From assembly GCF_030272615.1 (NCBI RefSeq), contig NC_081414.1:332801427-332865426 (forward strand): a stretch of DNA of 64,000 nucleotides. Reading direction: 5' to 3'. This stretch comes from Cryptomeria japonica (Eukaryota > Streptophyta > Pinopsida > Cupressales > Cupressaceae). The notes beneath the pieces are model-generated. The model was not told the origin of the DNA. It was given only the letters and a program-made list of their open reading frames with translations, and did not search any database. Shown here piece by piece: positions 48,298 through 58,920 of this stretch. Position 1 is the stretch's first letter. Every line of letters starts with the position of its first letter. The translations under genes were made by a program, and so were the position numbers.

Positions 48298-48602
48298 CAC
48301 TAGTACATTTGGGCCTAATTTTTGACGATACCACGTTGGACTTCTGACCAATTTAACCATCAAAAACTCATCGTCAGTCTTCCCGACGATTCCATTTGCG
48401 TCGGACATCCGACGACGTTATGAACTCTTCCGACGGTAGCTATATTTGCTCCCTCGACCAAAAATTTCAATGGATTACGGTCAGAATTCTGATAGATGCT
48501 ATGTTTTCTCCTCGACGACTGTCCAACAAGGAAGTGACATCGGATATACAACATCCTTGTCAGATGTTTCTTTAGTTATCATCGGAATTTCGATGGTATC
48601 AA
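48298..48602 (+). mobile_element. CACTA-like transposon terminus
   Basis: It begins CACTAGTACATTTGGGCC and is dense in subterminal CGTCGG/CCGACG-type motifs in both orientations (near 48380-48440 and 48510-48545). This is a recognised design of plant CACTA ends, where subterminal repeats bind the transposase. It interrupts a copia gag. I did not find the opposite end, so a duplication of the target could not be tested. The CCATCGG/CGTCTGA motifs continue into the outer edges of the DRM palindrome, which suggests that the palindrome was carried by this transposon. Confidence 0.55.
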
Positions 48603-49078
48603 ATGATGTGGGTCAGATGGCTTTGATGTCGGTGCATGAAAGAATTGAATGAGTTCTACTTTTAAAAATTGCATAAAACATTTTTTATTTATTTGATTCA
48701 GTGTTATTTGCAAAAAAAAGATTATCAATGATGTTTCCTTTCTCCAAGAATTGTCTAGGATCTTTCCATCAGATAATATGTAACATCCAATGACTAAATC
48801 TTTTCTTTACAAATGCTTATTTTATTTAATTATCATCTGAGTGTGAATTATAATTTATATCTGTGCAGAAGTAGAAGATACAAGGTGAAGACTCGTGCGC
48901 AAGTAAATTTCATAAAAGAAAGAAAGCAAGCATTATCTTGAATGACATGGAAACAATCTTATCAGCTTCCTAGAAGAGAGCAATTGGAGAATAGCAGAGG
49001 AAAGTGTTAAAGGGTGATAAATACATAGAGAGTATGTAATACAAACAAACAATATCTAGAGTGTGTGATGTGATGTCT

Positions 49079-49862
49079 CTAATTTATGTCTGGAGGGACT
49101 AACTGGTTTTAGAGTTCCTGGGAAACCTATTGGGCCACACTTGGAGGAAATAAATGTGTTCATGCAAGGACCACCTTTTTAATATTATGAGAATGATGCT
49201 TTTGCACCAAAGGATATTTGGAAGACAATATCCAAAAATTTCTATAGTGTGGAACCAGAGTTGGCAAACTCAAAGTACTTTTTAGCTTCCAGAAGACCAA
49301 GAGGTTATGTACACAATCTCCCAATAGAAGGGTGATTTCAAGCATTACCTCTCCCCCCATGACTATTCAGGAAGCACTTCCTTAGACAAAGGACTATTGG
49401 CCTCCATGGGATCAAAGAAAAAAATTGAAGCATAGACTCTAGATGATGTGGTGGTGTCCTTCATGAAGAACTCTACACTATAATTGAAAATTTATGAGGG
49501 AAACTGCAAGATACTGAATAGAAATACATTCTTGAAAAGTGGGAAGAATGGATCTTGGTTTGGGTGGGGCCAGGTTAGGTGGCTCCTCTAGAGGTTGACG
49601 AGATATAAATCATATTATGATTTGAAAAATATCACACTCATGGAACTTCGTGTGCGACTGATCGATTGCACTGTTTGGGTAATGCATTCCAAATATATAC
49701 AGTTGCATACCATTTATCTATCTTGATTAAAGCCTTTTATCCTGATGGCATTAAATTAAAGTTCTTTCTCTATTTTCTGGTGATCTCTGGAGTAGAGGTT
49801 GCTTTGCATCGACTTGGGATACATTTAACTTGTGTTGTATCTGTGGAAATATGTATCCTAGG
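49079..49862 (+). pseudogene. DRM-type DNA methyltransferase fragment, sense arm
   Basis: In the plus strand, with stops and shifts: LCLEGLTGFRVPGKPIGP, NVFMQGPPF and YYEND (49085-49195); YVHNLPIEG (about 49303); MTIQEALP and YWPPWDQRKKL (about 49360-49425); LVWVG, VAPLEVDEI (about 49555-49605); ATDRLHCLGNAFQ (49654-49692); TVAYHLSIL; VEVALHRLGIHL and VVSVEI (49795-49851). The order, C-terminal motif X (LGNAFQ..TVAYHLS) before motif I, is the circularly permuted order that defines plant DRM enzymes, which methylate DNA de novo under small-RNA guidance. Only part of the catalytic domain is present and it cannot be active. Confidence 0.85.
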
Positions 49863-50530
49863 TTGATGCAATGCAACCTCTGCTCCACCAATACCATATA
49901 GAAGAGAAAGTACTTTAATTTAATGCCATCAAGATAAAAGGCTTTAATCAAGATAGATAAATGGTATGCAACTGTGATCTTTTTCAAATCCTAATATTAT
50001 TTCTATCTCGTCAACCTCTAGAGGAGCCACCTAACCTAGCCCGACCCAAACCAAGTTCTATTCTTCGCACTTTTCAAGAATGTATTTTTGCTCACTATCT
50101 TGCAGTTTCCCTCATGAATTTCCAATTATAGAGTAGAGTTCTTCAACAAAAGGACACCACCACATCGTCTACAGTCTAGCAATTCAATTTTTTTCTTTGA
50201 TCCCATGGAGGCCAATAGTCCTTTGTCTAAGAAAGTGCTTCTTGAATAGTCATTGGGGGGAGAGGTAATGCTTGAAATCGCCCTTCTATTGTGAGATTGT
50301 GTATATAACCTCTTGGTCTTCTAGAAGCCAAAAAGTACTTTGAATCCACCAACTTTGGTTCCACACTATAAATTTTTTTGGATATTGTCTTCCAAATATC
50401 ATTCGGTGAAAAAGAATCATTCTCATAATAGAAAAAAGGTGGCCCTTGCATGAACACATTGATTTCCTCCAAGCGTGGCCTAATAGGTTTCCCAGGAATT
50501 CCAAAACTAGTTAGTCCCTCTAGACATAAA
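49850..50530 (-). pseudogene. DRM-type DNA methyltransferase fragment, antisense arm
   Basis: The reverse complement of the sense arm, better preserved in places. Frame 50227-50472 reads NVFMQGPPFFYYENDSFSPN, then GYIHNLTIEGRFQALPLPPM and TIQEALS. Nearer the centre, the motif I region reads LLYGIGGAEVALHQPR (about 49868-49908 on the minus strand), close to the catalytic SAM-binding motif. The sense arm has lost this motif by a 4-5 base change. The fragment has stops elsewhere. Confidence 0.85.
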
Positions 50531-51054
50531 TTAGAGACATCACATCACACACTCCAAACATTGTTTGCTTGTATTGCATACTCTCTATGTATTTATCACC
50601 CTTTAACACTTTCCTCTTCTTTTCTCCAATTGCTCTCTTCTAGGAAGCTGATGAGCTTGTTTCCATGTCATTCAAGATAATGCTTGCTTGCTTTCTTTTA
50701 CAAAATTTACTTGCACATGAGTCTTCAACTTGTATCTTCTTCTTCCGCACAGATATAAATTTTAATTCATGCTTAGATGATAATTAAATAAAATAAGCAT
50801 TTGTAAAGGAAATATTTAGTCATTGGATGTTACATATAATCTGACGGAAAGATCCTAGATCCAATTCTTGGAGAAAGGAAACATCATTGATAAAAAAATT
50901 TCAAATAACACTGAATCAAATAAATTAAAAATGCTTCATGTAATTTTTAAAATTAGAACTCATGCAATGCTTTCATGCACCGATGGCAAAGCCGTCTGAC
51001 CCACACCATTATTTATAATTAAAAAAATCACTATAATAGGCTATTATAAAGAAT

Positions 51055-51740
51055 CTATACAAAAATATGAAAGAACATTAAATTACCATTACAAACCCAT
51101 AAACCATTAAATAGTGAAAATAGATATAAATTTGTAAATGTCTCCCCGCAAACACCACAACTATAACCAAAACAAAACAAATTCTTACCCGCAAAAACTA
51201 AGTAGCTGGTGATTTGCAAGTCTACAACATCTCTCAGATGATTGAACCATTTCTTAATTTTGTTCTTCTGATTAGTCAATGGATTTAGTTGCATGTACAA
51301 GTTTTCTATTTGAAGCCTTTCGTTTCTTTCTACATCATTTTTCATGTCTATAGTATTGGATAGTTGTACAATTTGTGATGCTACCCTTAATATCCTTAGT
51401 ATATTTAGGCCATTTCCTTTAAAACATGTATGCCGCCACTACATCCTTTACACTTTTCTAAAAAAAAATTATGCTTTCTTGTAGTTGGATATGTGTTGTT
51501 GCACATACAATCACCAAAACTTCTAGTCTTTTCTCTTCCACCTTCTTCTCTACATCCTTCAAAACTTTGGCTTCCAATTTGAAAGAATGTTCCTTAAATC
51601 CATTAAGAATCAATTGTTTTTTCTCTACACTTGATAAAGACTCATCCAAAAATACTTCTAGAAGTCCTTCACTAAGGACTTTCACTACATTATTAATAAG
51701 TTATGATCCCTATATTAGAGACTTAATAAAATTCTTGTGA
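51055..51740 (-). pseudogene. unknown coiled-coil coding relic
   Basis: The minus strand gives 75 clean codons at 51458-51685 (SLSSVEKKQLILNGFKEHSF, then KVEEKRLEVLVIV) and a further open stretch at 51055-51345 (VERNERLQIENLYMQLNPL, WFNHLRDVVDLQI). The charged heptads suggest a coiled coil. I do not recognise the family. It may be another accessory ORF from a pol-less retroelement (compare 13740-15690). Confidence 0.35.
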
Positions 51741-51837
51741 GTAAAATGGTGAAGTTTATCACCCAAACAAATCATATGCAAGGGAGACAATCACTTAAGG
51801 TCCATCTAATCTTGAGACATTGATGCCCACTTTAGCA

Positions 51838-52603
51838 TGTCACATCCTAAATTGACAAGACTAGGATGCCATGGGTGCCCTAGTACTCATGATTGGGACC
51901 CAAAATATGACCCCTCATTTCTTGCCTTATGTGTGAGAAAAAATTCAAACACTTTATGTATGATTAGGTATAAAAGGAAGCCTACCTTGTCACTTGAAGG
52001 GGTCTACCTAAAATTCAAGTGATCTCTTAATTATAAAATCAATTCAATTCCAAGTGAACAAGCAATCAAGCATTCATCAACCATTGAAGGAGAATTCAAG
52101 TTAAAGCACAACATTCATGATCAATAGTCTGCATGACATCCTAAAACCTTGTGTGAGGATTCAAGAAAGATTCATCAAGGTATCATGTTCAATTTTAAGC
52201 ATTTTTAGATTAGATCTATCCTTTCCCTCAAAAGGAAAACATTATACTTCAAGGTTAATTCACAACCTGAGGTTTGACCTAGGAAAGCCCCCATCAACAA
52301 ACCTATTTTTTGTCATTTTGTGTGTAAGAAATTGATTCAAGAGTTACATGTGAAGAATCTAGAAAAGTAAATGATGACAATCAAACTCAAATTTTGATGG
52401 CATGAAAAGCATAAGAGTAGGCCATTTCACACCTCCTAGTCCCAAGAATTTTTGACAACCTTTTGATAGTAGATTTTGTGTACCATCCTAATCCAAAAAG
52501 AATTCATTTTGTCTACAATCGATAGTTATTGCTAAAATTAGTTTAAAGTGTATTCATTTAGGGACCTTTCATAAAATATTCTCAACTTACACATCATAAA
52601 AGG
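51838..52603 (+). repeat. left part of DRM-hairpin array (segment C of a unit)
   Basis: From about 51960 this is over 90 percent identical by eye to 60560-61195, 61665-62300 and 63345-63975. It is cut at 52603 by insertion of element B; the next unit resumes at 60088. Sequence from 51838 (TGTCACATCCTAAATTGAC) to 51960 has no match in the other units and may be the original left flank. It contains one TATA-like box at 51969-51977 and a 72-codon ORF at 52117-52335. Confidence 0.85.
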
Positions 52604-53770
52604 TGTTGAAATTTTTGATGATTGATGCTGTGATTGTCATTGATGGACACACACTTGCTATGAGATCACTTTTTGTATGTATAAGTTAAAGCTCAACCAG
52701 TATTTGTTCCAACCGGTATGATGTATTATAGTCTTTAGAGTATCGGTGTTTTGGAGAAAGTGTTTACCGATCTGAAGTAGAATAAAGACCCCAAGCAGTT
52801 CGAGGATCTCAAGCGTTATGAAGGAATGAAGTGGCACAACTTATATTTCCCAGTCTTCATTTTGTCAAACCGACAACCAGTATTTTGCTTAAACCGATAT
52901 TCTGTATGAACTGGTAATACTCTGTGATGAGTTACCAACCGACATTTTGTGATGAGTTACCATCCACTGATTGTTTGGTGGTGTCGACACTCTAGTGGTG
53001 CTTTTTGTGTCATGTTACCAAATATGTCTAGATGCATTAAACCTAGGAATTTGTATTGTAATCCTATTGGACCGACATGAAATTAGATTCCTTTATAAGG
53101 ACATCATGTCTAGGGTTTTAGGTTGTTGCTAGGGTTTAAGGTGGTTGAAGAGTTTTTGTGAGTGTGAACATAGAAGAGAAGTTCAGGTCTGCGAGAAGAG
53201 GTAGAGTGTGAATGTGTTGAAGACTGAAGTAATGCTGGAATGCATTAGGAATGAGCTATCAAGGATCTAATGAAGCAATCTATGCTATTTGCTAGATCAC
53301 TCACTTGTTGATTACTCACATCTTCGACAAGTCTGTAGCCCTTAACGGGGTAGGCCCAAAAGCCTTTTGTAAATTCTCTAACAAAGTGGTTCACATCTAT
53401 GGATCTAAAATCCTCTAGAAAGGTAGTCTTTAATGGGACTTATCTCCTAACAGAGATTGAGATTCCTAACAATATCTGTTTTGGTAAAGAACATTGCATG
53501 ACCTTAACCGGTCTAGTTCCTATTTTGCAAATAGTTACTTGTGAGTTTCATCTCACTGTGGTTTTTCCCATTTGGGTTTCCATGTCAAAATCTCTTGTGT
53601 TCTGGTGTTTGGGCTTTTGTGGGTGAATTCATTATTTGCTATTTGGTTTGCATGTGTGCTAACGAGTTTGTTTGCTAAACTATTTTACCGGTTTATTGGT
53701 AGTCTAGTAAAGTGTTTAAGTACAGTAATTTTTGGCATACTCATTCACCCCCCTCTCTTAGTATTCATCA
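52604..53770 (+). repeat. 5' LTR of element B
   Basis: TGTTGAAATTTTTGATG to TAGTATTCATCA, 1,167 bp. It carries the late block TGTGGTTTTTCCCATTTGGG at about 53560 and CACCCCCCTCTCTTAGTATT before the end. Confidence 0.93.
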
Positions 53771-53771
53771 A

Positions 53772-53785
53772 TTGGTATTAGAGCC
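53772..53785 (+). other. primer binding site of element B
   Basis: TTGGTATTAGAGCC, initiator-Met type with one change (C to T) from TTGGTATCAGAGCC. Confidence 0.92.
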
Positions 53786-53820
53786 AACCTTTCTATAAGT
53801 CTAACCACTTGGAAAGAGAT

Positions 53821-55086
53821 ATGGGGGAATACACTATGAGGGAACTTACTCAGTCTGAGCAAGCCTATGATGATCTTATGGTGAAATATAAGGCCTCTCA
53901 GGCAAAAAGGAGAGAACATGCTGAAAAACTGATGGAGCTATTTGAAAATAGTTCTTCTAATGGAGCAGACATGGAAGCCCTAATTCAAGAAGTAGAAAAT
54001 TTGAATGAATCCAATTCCAACTTGAGAACAGAGTTGGAAGGACTGACTATTCAAATGTGCCAAGAGCTTGAGAACCGGATGAAAGCTGAAGATCTGGTAA
54101 AAGACAAAGATCATGAAATCTCCAAGATGAAGCAAGAGATCAGTGCCTTAACTGCTTAACTCCATGCAAGCAAAGTGGAAAAGGAAGACATGCAAGGAGA
54201 ACTGAACATAGCCATCTCCGAGAATGCAAACTTGATGGAAACAAATGCTGCTATTTCCAAAGAACTCTTTGAGTCAAAGGAAATACTTGCTAAGTTCAAC
54301 AAGAGTACTGTTAGGCTAGAGCAAAAGCTTGAATCGGCCAAACCTATCAAGAATACTGATGGACTTGGTTACTCTAGTCATGAGCAAGGTGAGACCTTTG
54401 GTGCAAGTGCTGAAGCATCAAAGAAGCAACCGACATTTAAAGGTAAAGGTAAGCAAAAGTTCAAACCTGTTTGCTTTAACTGTCTTAAAGAAGGACTTAC
54501 TGCCAATGTATGTAGGAGCAAAGCCTACAATAATTTTCCTTACTTTATAAACAATGTACCTAGATCTAATAAGTTCAATGGTAATTGTTATGCATGCAAC
54601 AAGTTTGGGCATAGAGCATCTAAATGCAGGTCTGTTATGAACAACACTAGAAGATATCCTCAGAAGACTCAAGGAGTTGGTCCAGAACCTTTTGTGAACC
54701 GGAATCACAACCGGTTTAATACCTATAATCATCAGTCGCATAGTGGTGGCTATCAAATGACAACTAGATGGAGAGAAAACTATTAGATTTGCCATGGTCA
54801 TGGTCACACTGCTGCAACATGCAGAAGGAAGAATGGAAACATGAATAATGGACCTTGGAGAGAACCTAGAATGGTTTGCTATCATTGCAACAAACTGGGT
54901 CATTCAACAAGATTCTACAGAAGTAGAAAGAACATATCGGATGACATACCAGTCACTTTGGAAGGAAAGATTGATATTGACATTGTTCAAGTGGATATGA
55001 ACAAAACCTGGAAAAAGAAACCAGGAGTGTTGCAAGAAGAACCAGTTTCTGCACCTAGTGTGGAAATCACAGAACCGGTAAACTAA
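53821..55086 (+). pseudogene. ORF1 of element B: coiled coil plus four CCHC-like knuckles
   Basis: A single frame of 1,266 bases from ATG 53821, broken by only two stops (TAA 54157-54159, TAG 54784-54786). Residues 1-185 form a long heptad-rich coiled coil (LIQEVENLNESNSNLRTELE). Four knuckle positions follow: CFNCLKEGLTANVC at about 54470 (His lost), CYACNKFGHRASKC at about 54589 (intact), a third at about 54784 with first Cys lost (ICHGHGHTAATC remains), and CYHCNKLGHSTRFY at about 54877 (last Cys to Tyr). The region between knuckles is Asn/Arg/His-rich, suited to RNA binding. It is homologous to ORF1 of element A. An ordinary copia gag core is not recognisable. Confidence 0.82.
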
Positions 55087-55518
55087 GCATTAGAAAAGCT
55101 TAGGGGGAGCAAATGGCAAAATACTTTGAACCCCAGTTTACACTGGTAAAAGACCTTAACCGGTACGAGATTCTTGTCAGTTGATAGAAGACCAGAAATG
55201 GTAAAAGGCAAATTAGGGTTTACACCCTAATATTGGAGTATTTATTATGGTAGGTGGAGAACTTGTTTAAAAGGAATTTTTGAAATCATTTCTCACTTAT
55301 CATTTTTCAAGCGAAGAAGTTTTTCAAGTGTAGAGAGAAGGAAAGCGATTTACACTATGAATCAAAGAATTTATCAAATCTCCAAAGAAGAATCTGAAGC
55401 AAACATCTGTTGGATGCAAAGCGGTATCTCTGCAACGGAAGGAGTGTGAAGCGAAGTCCAAATTATGAAGCCCTAAATTTCAATCTGCGAAGGTATTTCT
55501 CATAATTCTTTGTTTATC

Positions 55519-58339
55519 ATGGCTTCCACATCTCATGATAGTTGTAGTGCAACTATTGATTCTATGGACTTCATTAAGCGAAAGTCAAAATACAATACCC
55601 TGTCTCAAGTACCGACTGGTGTTATAGTTGAAGAAGGGATTTCTAATTACATAGACTACAAAATTGAAGACCTAGGGTCTCTTGTGATCCATTCCCAACT
55701 GAGCCTATTTTGCGGAAAGGATAAGAAGATTAAACTAGAATTAAACATTCTGGAAAAGAAGAAACTTCAAAATGTAGTTTACTTTCTTGAGAATTTTTGG
55801 ATAATCACATTCACATTATTCTAAGAAGGGTACACAGTGATAAGATGTACCTCGAGTGGATGCATGATATCACAGTGGAAGCGATTCATGTCATCACCGG
55901 TTTCTGCAATATAGGGGAAGTACCAACCCTTAGGAAGGTCAGCAAGAAATGCTACAGTAAATGCTACTTACAAGATGATCAAGGAGGATGCATCGTTTGA
56001 TCTATGCACTTGTATGTAAAAACAACTTATGTTGAATCTTAAGTTGATCAAATAGGACAATGCACTGAGATTCAAGTTCGGAAAACTACTGGTTGGTTTG
56101 TTCTTTTACTTCCAAGGCTACTTTCTAGGAGTAGGTGATATTCAGTGGTCTGCCGATCAACTGGTGACAAAACAAATCAAGGAAAGTCTACAAGTGGTTG
56201 GAATTGGCTATCTCGAGGCACTAAACAAATACTTTGATGAGTTCAGATGCAAAATGAGTTAAAGGATAAGGATATCCGGTGATATAGTCAAGAAGTATGA
56301 GGAGGACATTTGCTTCACCATCAAAGTTGATGTGTGCATAATGGAGGCGGTTGATCCTAGACAAGAAGAAGTGGAGGTTATGGGCTATGAGGTAATGTAT
56401 GATATGCTGGCCAAGTATGCTTCTATCCTACTTGCCTCGCCCCTTGATCCGAAGGCAAAGAGAACCGACACTTATTTAGAAAGGGTTACACTAGTTGAAG
56501 AACCCCCAGCAAAGAAAGGAAAGGTAGTTCCTTCATCATTGGCACCGGTTACTGTAGCCAGTCCCAAAGTGACCAAGCGGTCACCAGTTAAGAAGAAACC
56601 AGAAGCAGCACCTGCAAAATTCTTTGAGAGGAAGCGAAAGACAAAAAGAAATACACCTGACTCAAAAGAAACTGTGTCAGAAGAACCGCCTAAGAAGAAG
56701 ACTAGGCAAACAAAGAAAAAGGAAAAGAATGAACCGACATCATCTGCACTGGTAAATATTGATATTTCTTCTTACAAACCTTTGACACATTGTCAAAGAA
56801 CTATAAAGAATATTAGGAGAAAAGTGCTAAATGATTTAATTGATTGTTTTGATGACTTCAATGATGAAGAAAAAGAAGAAGTTGAACATGAAATCATTAA
56901 GTATTTGTGTGTTAATGATCGATCGCCTTCAGAAACTAGATCTAAGAGAATGGATTCTTTGTATAATTCTTTAGACAATAAATGGTGCATTGCCATAGAA
57001 AAGGAACAGGAAATGAGGGAGGAAATATTTGCTCAACATTTTCCTGATGTATCAAATTCAAAACTTTTTGAAGTTATGAATAAATACAAAGGCCTCTTCT
57101 TCATGAGAAGAAGAAGACTCTTGTTACTGGAAGGAAAGGGTCAAGAAGTGATCAAGGATACACATACTCATGCTCAAGAATCTCTTAAGATGCATCAAGT
57201 GGTTGAAGCCAACAGAAAAGCTGATGTGTGAACCGGAAACTGGCAAACAGGATGAGGTGTATGACAGTGAAGAAGAACCAACCACAGAATAAATGGACCC
57301 CATTGATGTTGACACCTTAGATGGTGAAAATGTTACTCAGGATACACCATCAGAAGGAACAGGACAGGAAAAGAAGGTAGAAGAAGAAAAGAAGCAACAG
57401 GAAGCTGAAAAGAAGAAATAGGCAGATGAAGAGGATAAGAGAAAAGAAGAGGAAAAGAGGAAAGAGGAAGTGGATAAGAGAAAGGAGGAGAAAAAGAAGA
57501 AAGAGGAAGAGGATAAGAGAAAAGAGGAGAAAAAGAAGAAAGAGAAAGAGGATAAAAGAAAAGAAGAGGAGAAGAAGAGAAAAGAAGAGGAAGACAAGAA
57601 ACAAGAGGAAGAGAGGAAGAAGAAGGAGGAGGAAAAGAAAGAAGAGGAGAAGTGGAAAGAGGAAGAAAAGAAATAGGAAGAGGAAAAGAGGAAGAAGGAA
57701 GAGGAGCAGAGGAAGGCTCAAGAAGACCAACAAAAATCCAAGGATAAGGAAGCAACGGAAAAGAGCACATAGGTGGAGACTCCAATAGCAACTGGTAGTC
57801 ATGCTAAACCAGCTACAATTACTAGTCCTATTGACCTCCAATCTATAAATGAATCAGAGTTGTTGCAGAGCATTAAGCTTGCTCAAGAGCGATTGGATCC
57901 TCTAAGGAGGAAAAAGGAGGAAGATGTTATCCAAACTGTGGTGGAAATACTTACTAGTTTGATACCCGGTACGAACCTTCCTAGTACCGATTCCTCACTT
58001 GCACAATTGAAGCTACTATGCATAGTTGTAGAAGACCAAGTACAAAGCCTGGAAGAGGTCGTAGAAGAAAATGCCAAGAAGGAACATCAAAAGGCTCTAG
58101 ACACTGCCCTGGTGAGAAAGCTAACAGAGCTCCGGTCTGATCTTCAGAAGGCACAAAAGGCCATTAGAGATGCAATGAATAAGGGCAATCTTCTACTTGG
58201 CAAGATTTTCCAACCTCATTTATTCTGTGATGATGTGCTCACTCAAAAGAACAAACTACAATCTGATATGCAGTCATTTATTAGCACCTTCAAGATGCCA
58301 TATGATTGCTTTTCCACATATGGACAAATTGTTCACTAG
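55519..58339 (+). pseudogene. ORF2 of element B: unknown protein with Lys/Glu-rich coiled coil
   Basis: ATG 55519 opens a frame that, allowing frameshifts near 55800, 56000-56060 and 57225 and about five stops, would give roughly 900 residues. The N-terminal 250 match ORF2 of element A (IEDLG; MYLEWMHDITVEAIHVITGF; LRFKFGKLLVGLFFYF). A basic, Pro/Lys-rich middle follows (56500-56740, possible nuclear localisation), then a helical domain (56760-57200), a Lys/Glu-repeat coiled coil (57360-57730), and a C-terminal helical region ending at 58339 (LLQSIKLAQERLDPLRRKKE). It shows no catalytic motif of Pol and no signal peptide or membrane segment of an envelope-like protein. Its role is unknown. 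Confidence 0.7.
57360..57730 (+). repeat. purine-only KE-repeat tract within ORF2
   Basis: About 370 bases almost entirely A and G, built on units such as AGAGGATAAGAGAAAAGAGG that encode (D/E)KRKEEEKKKKE repeats. Codon changes keep Lys and Glu. Leu/Ser/Phe-rich frames on the opposite strand are shadows. Confidence 0.85.
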
Positions 58340-58908
58340 CTTCAACTGCAGTCTGCAAGACTAGAGGTAGAGATAAGCAACCAGACATGAAATTTGTAGG
58401 AACTTCAACTGGTCCTACTGCCAAGACTACAAATTCTCCAGAAGTGTTATCTAAATCTTGATGCCCTAATGTTCACTCGAGAGATGAGCACGATAGATGC
58501 CATGGAAGAATAGGTCTCCCAGATGCAGACAGAGAAAGAGGTGGCTACATCCCTACTTGACTCATGGTCCTTATCCATGAAGCAATTTTTGCAGGACTTT
58601 AAATCTATTATTGAAAAATTTTACTCATTATTGTCATAAACATTTATTATTATACTACTAATGGAACAGGGGTTCGTTTGTAGTGTTTTTGTCATTGTTG
58701 GCAAAGGGGGAGAAGTATTCTGGTATTTAAAATTTTGATGTATGCTTTGTATATCTTCATGTCTATCTCTATAAGCAAATAGTTATACATTGTATTGTTT
58801 GTAAAAGGGATAGTGTATATGCTTACGGGGAGTAATTTTGATTATGGCATATTTTTTTTGTAAAACACTTAGATGTCAACATTTTTCCTGAGTGTTGCCA
58901 TCAATGCC
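58340..58908 (+). other. 3' untranslated region of element B
   Basis: It may include a short remaining coding relic to about 58580, then AT-rich sequence with purine motifs (GGCAAAGGGGGAGAAG at 58700, ACGGGGAG at 58825). These resemble extra polypurine tracts seen in the 3' regions of other copia-type elements in this window. Confidence 0.55.
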
Positions 58909-58920
58909 AAAGGGGGAGAT
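58909..58920 (+). other. polypurine tract of element B
   Basis: AAAGGGGGAGAT lies directly before the 3' LTR, in the context GTTGCCATCAATGCC shared with other elements here. Confidence 0.9.

Larger units (their letters stand above)
48603..51007. repeat. 2.4-kb palindrome: two inverted copies of a DRM methyltransferase fragment
   Basis: The left arm 48603-49824 and right arm 49851-51007 are reverse complements along their whole length, at roughly 90 percent by eye, with a 26-base spacer at 49825-49850. The outer ends share GTGTGGGTCAGACGG-like sequence. The inner third of each arm encodes part of a DRM-type cytosine methyltransferase. The outer part (48650-49080) is AT-rich and has a possible splice acceptor (ATATCTGTGCAG at about 48858), conserved in both arms. 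Confidence 0.9.

Noticed and set aside
49666-49866. A functional DRM methyltransferase gene
   Set aside because: Only part of the catalytic domain, multiple stops and a lost motif I in the sense arm; inverted duplication cuts the gene at VVSVEI.
54418-54903. 161-codon minus-strand ORF
   Set aside because: Antisense of the knuckle region of ORF1, which has the clear motifs.
57337-57841. Long minus-strand ORFs rich in Ser, Leu and Phe
   Set aside because: Shadows of the purine-only Lys/Glu repeat of ORF2 on the plus strand.
55519-58339. Envelope-like protein of a copia element
   Set aside because: No signal peptide, transmembrane segment or glycoprotein-like composition; the protein is highly charged and helical.
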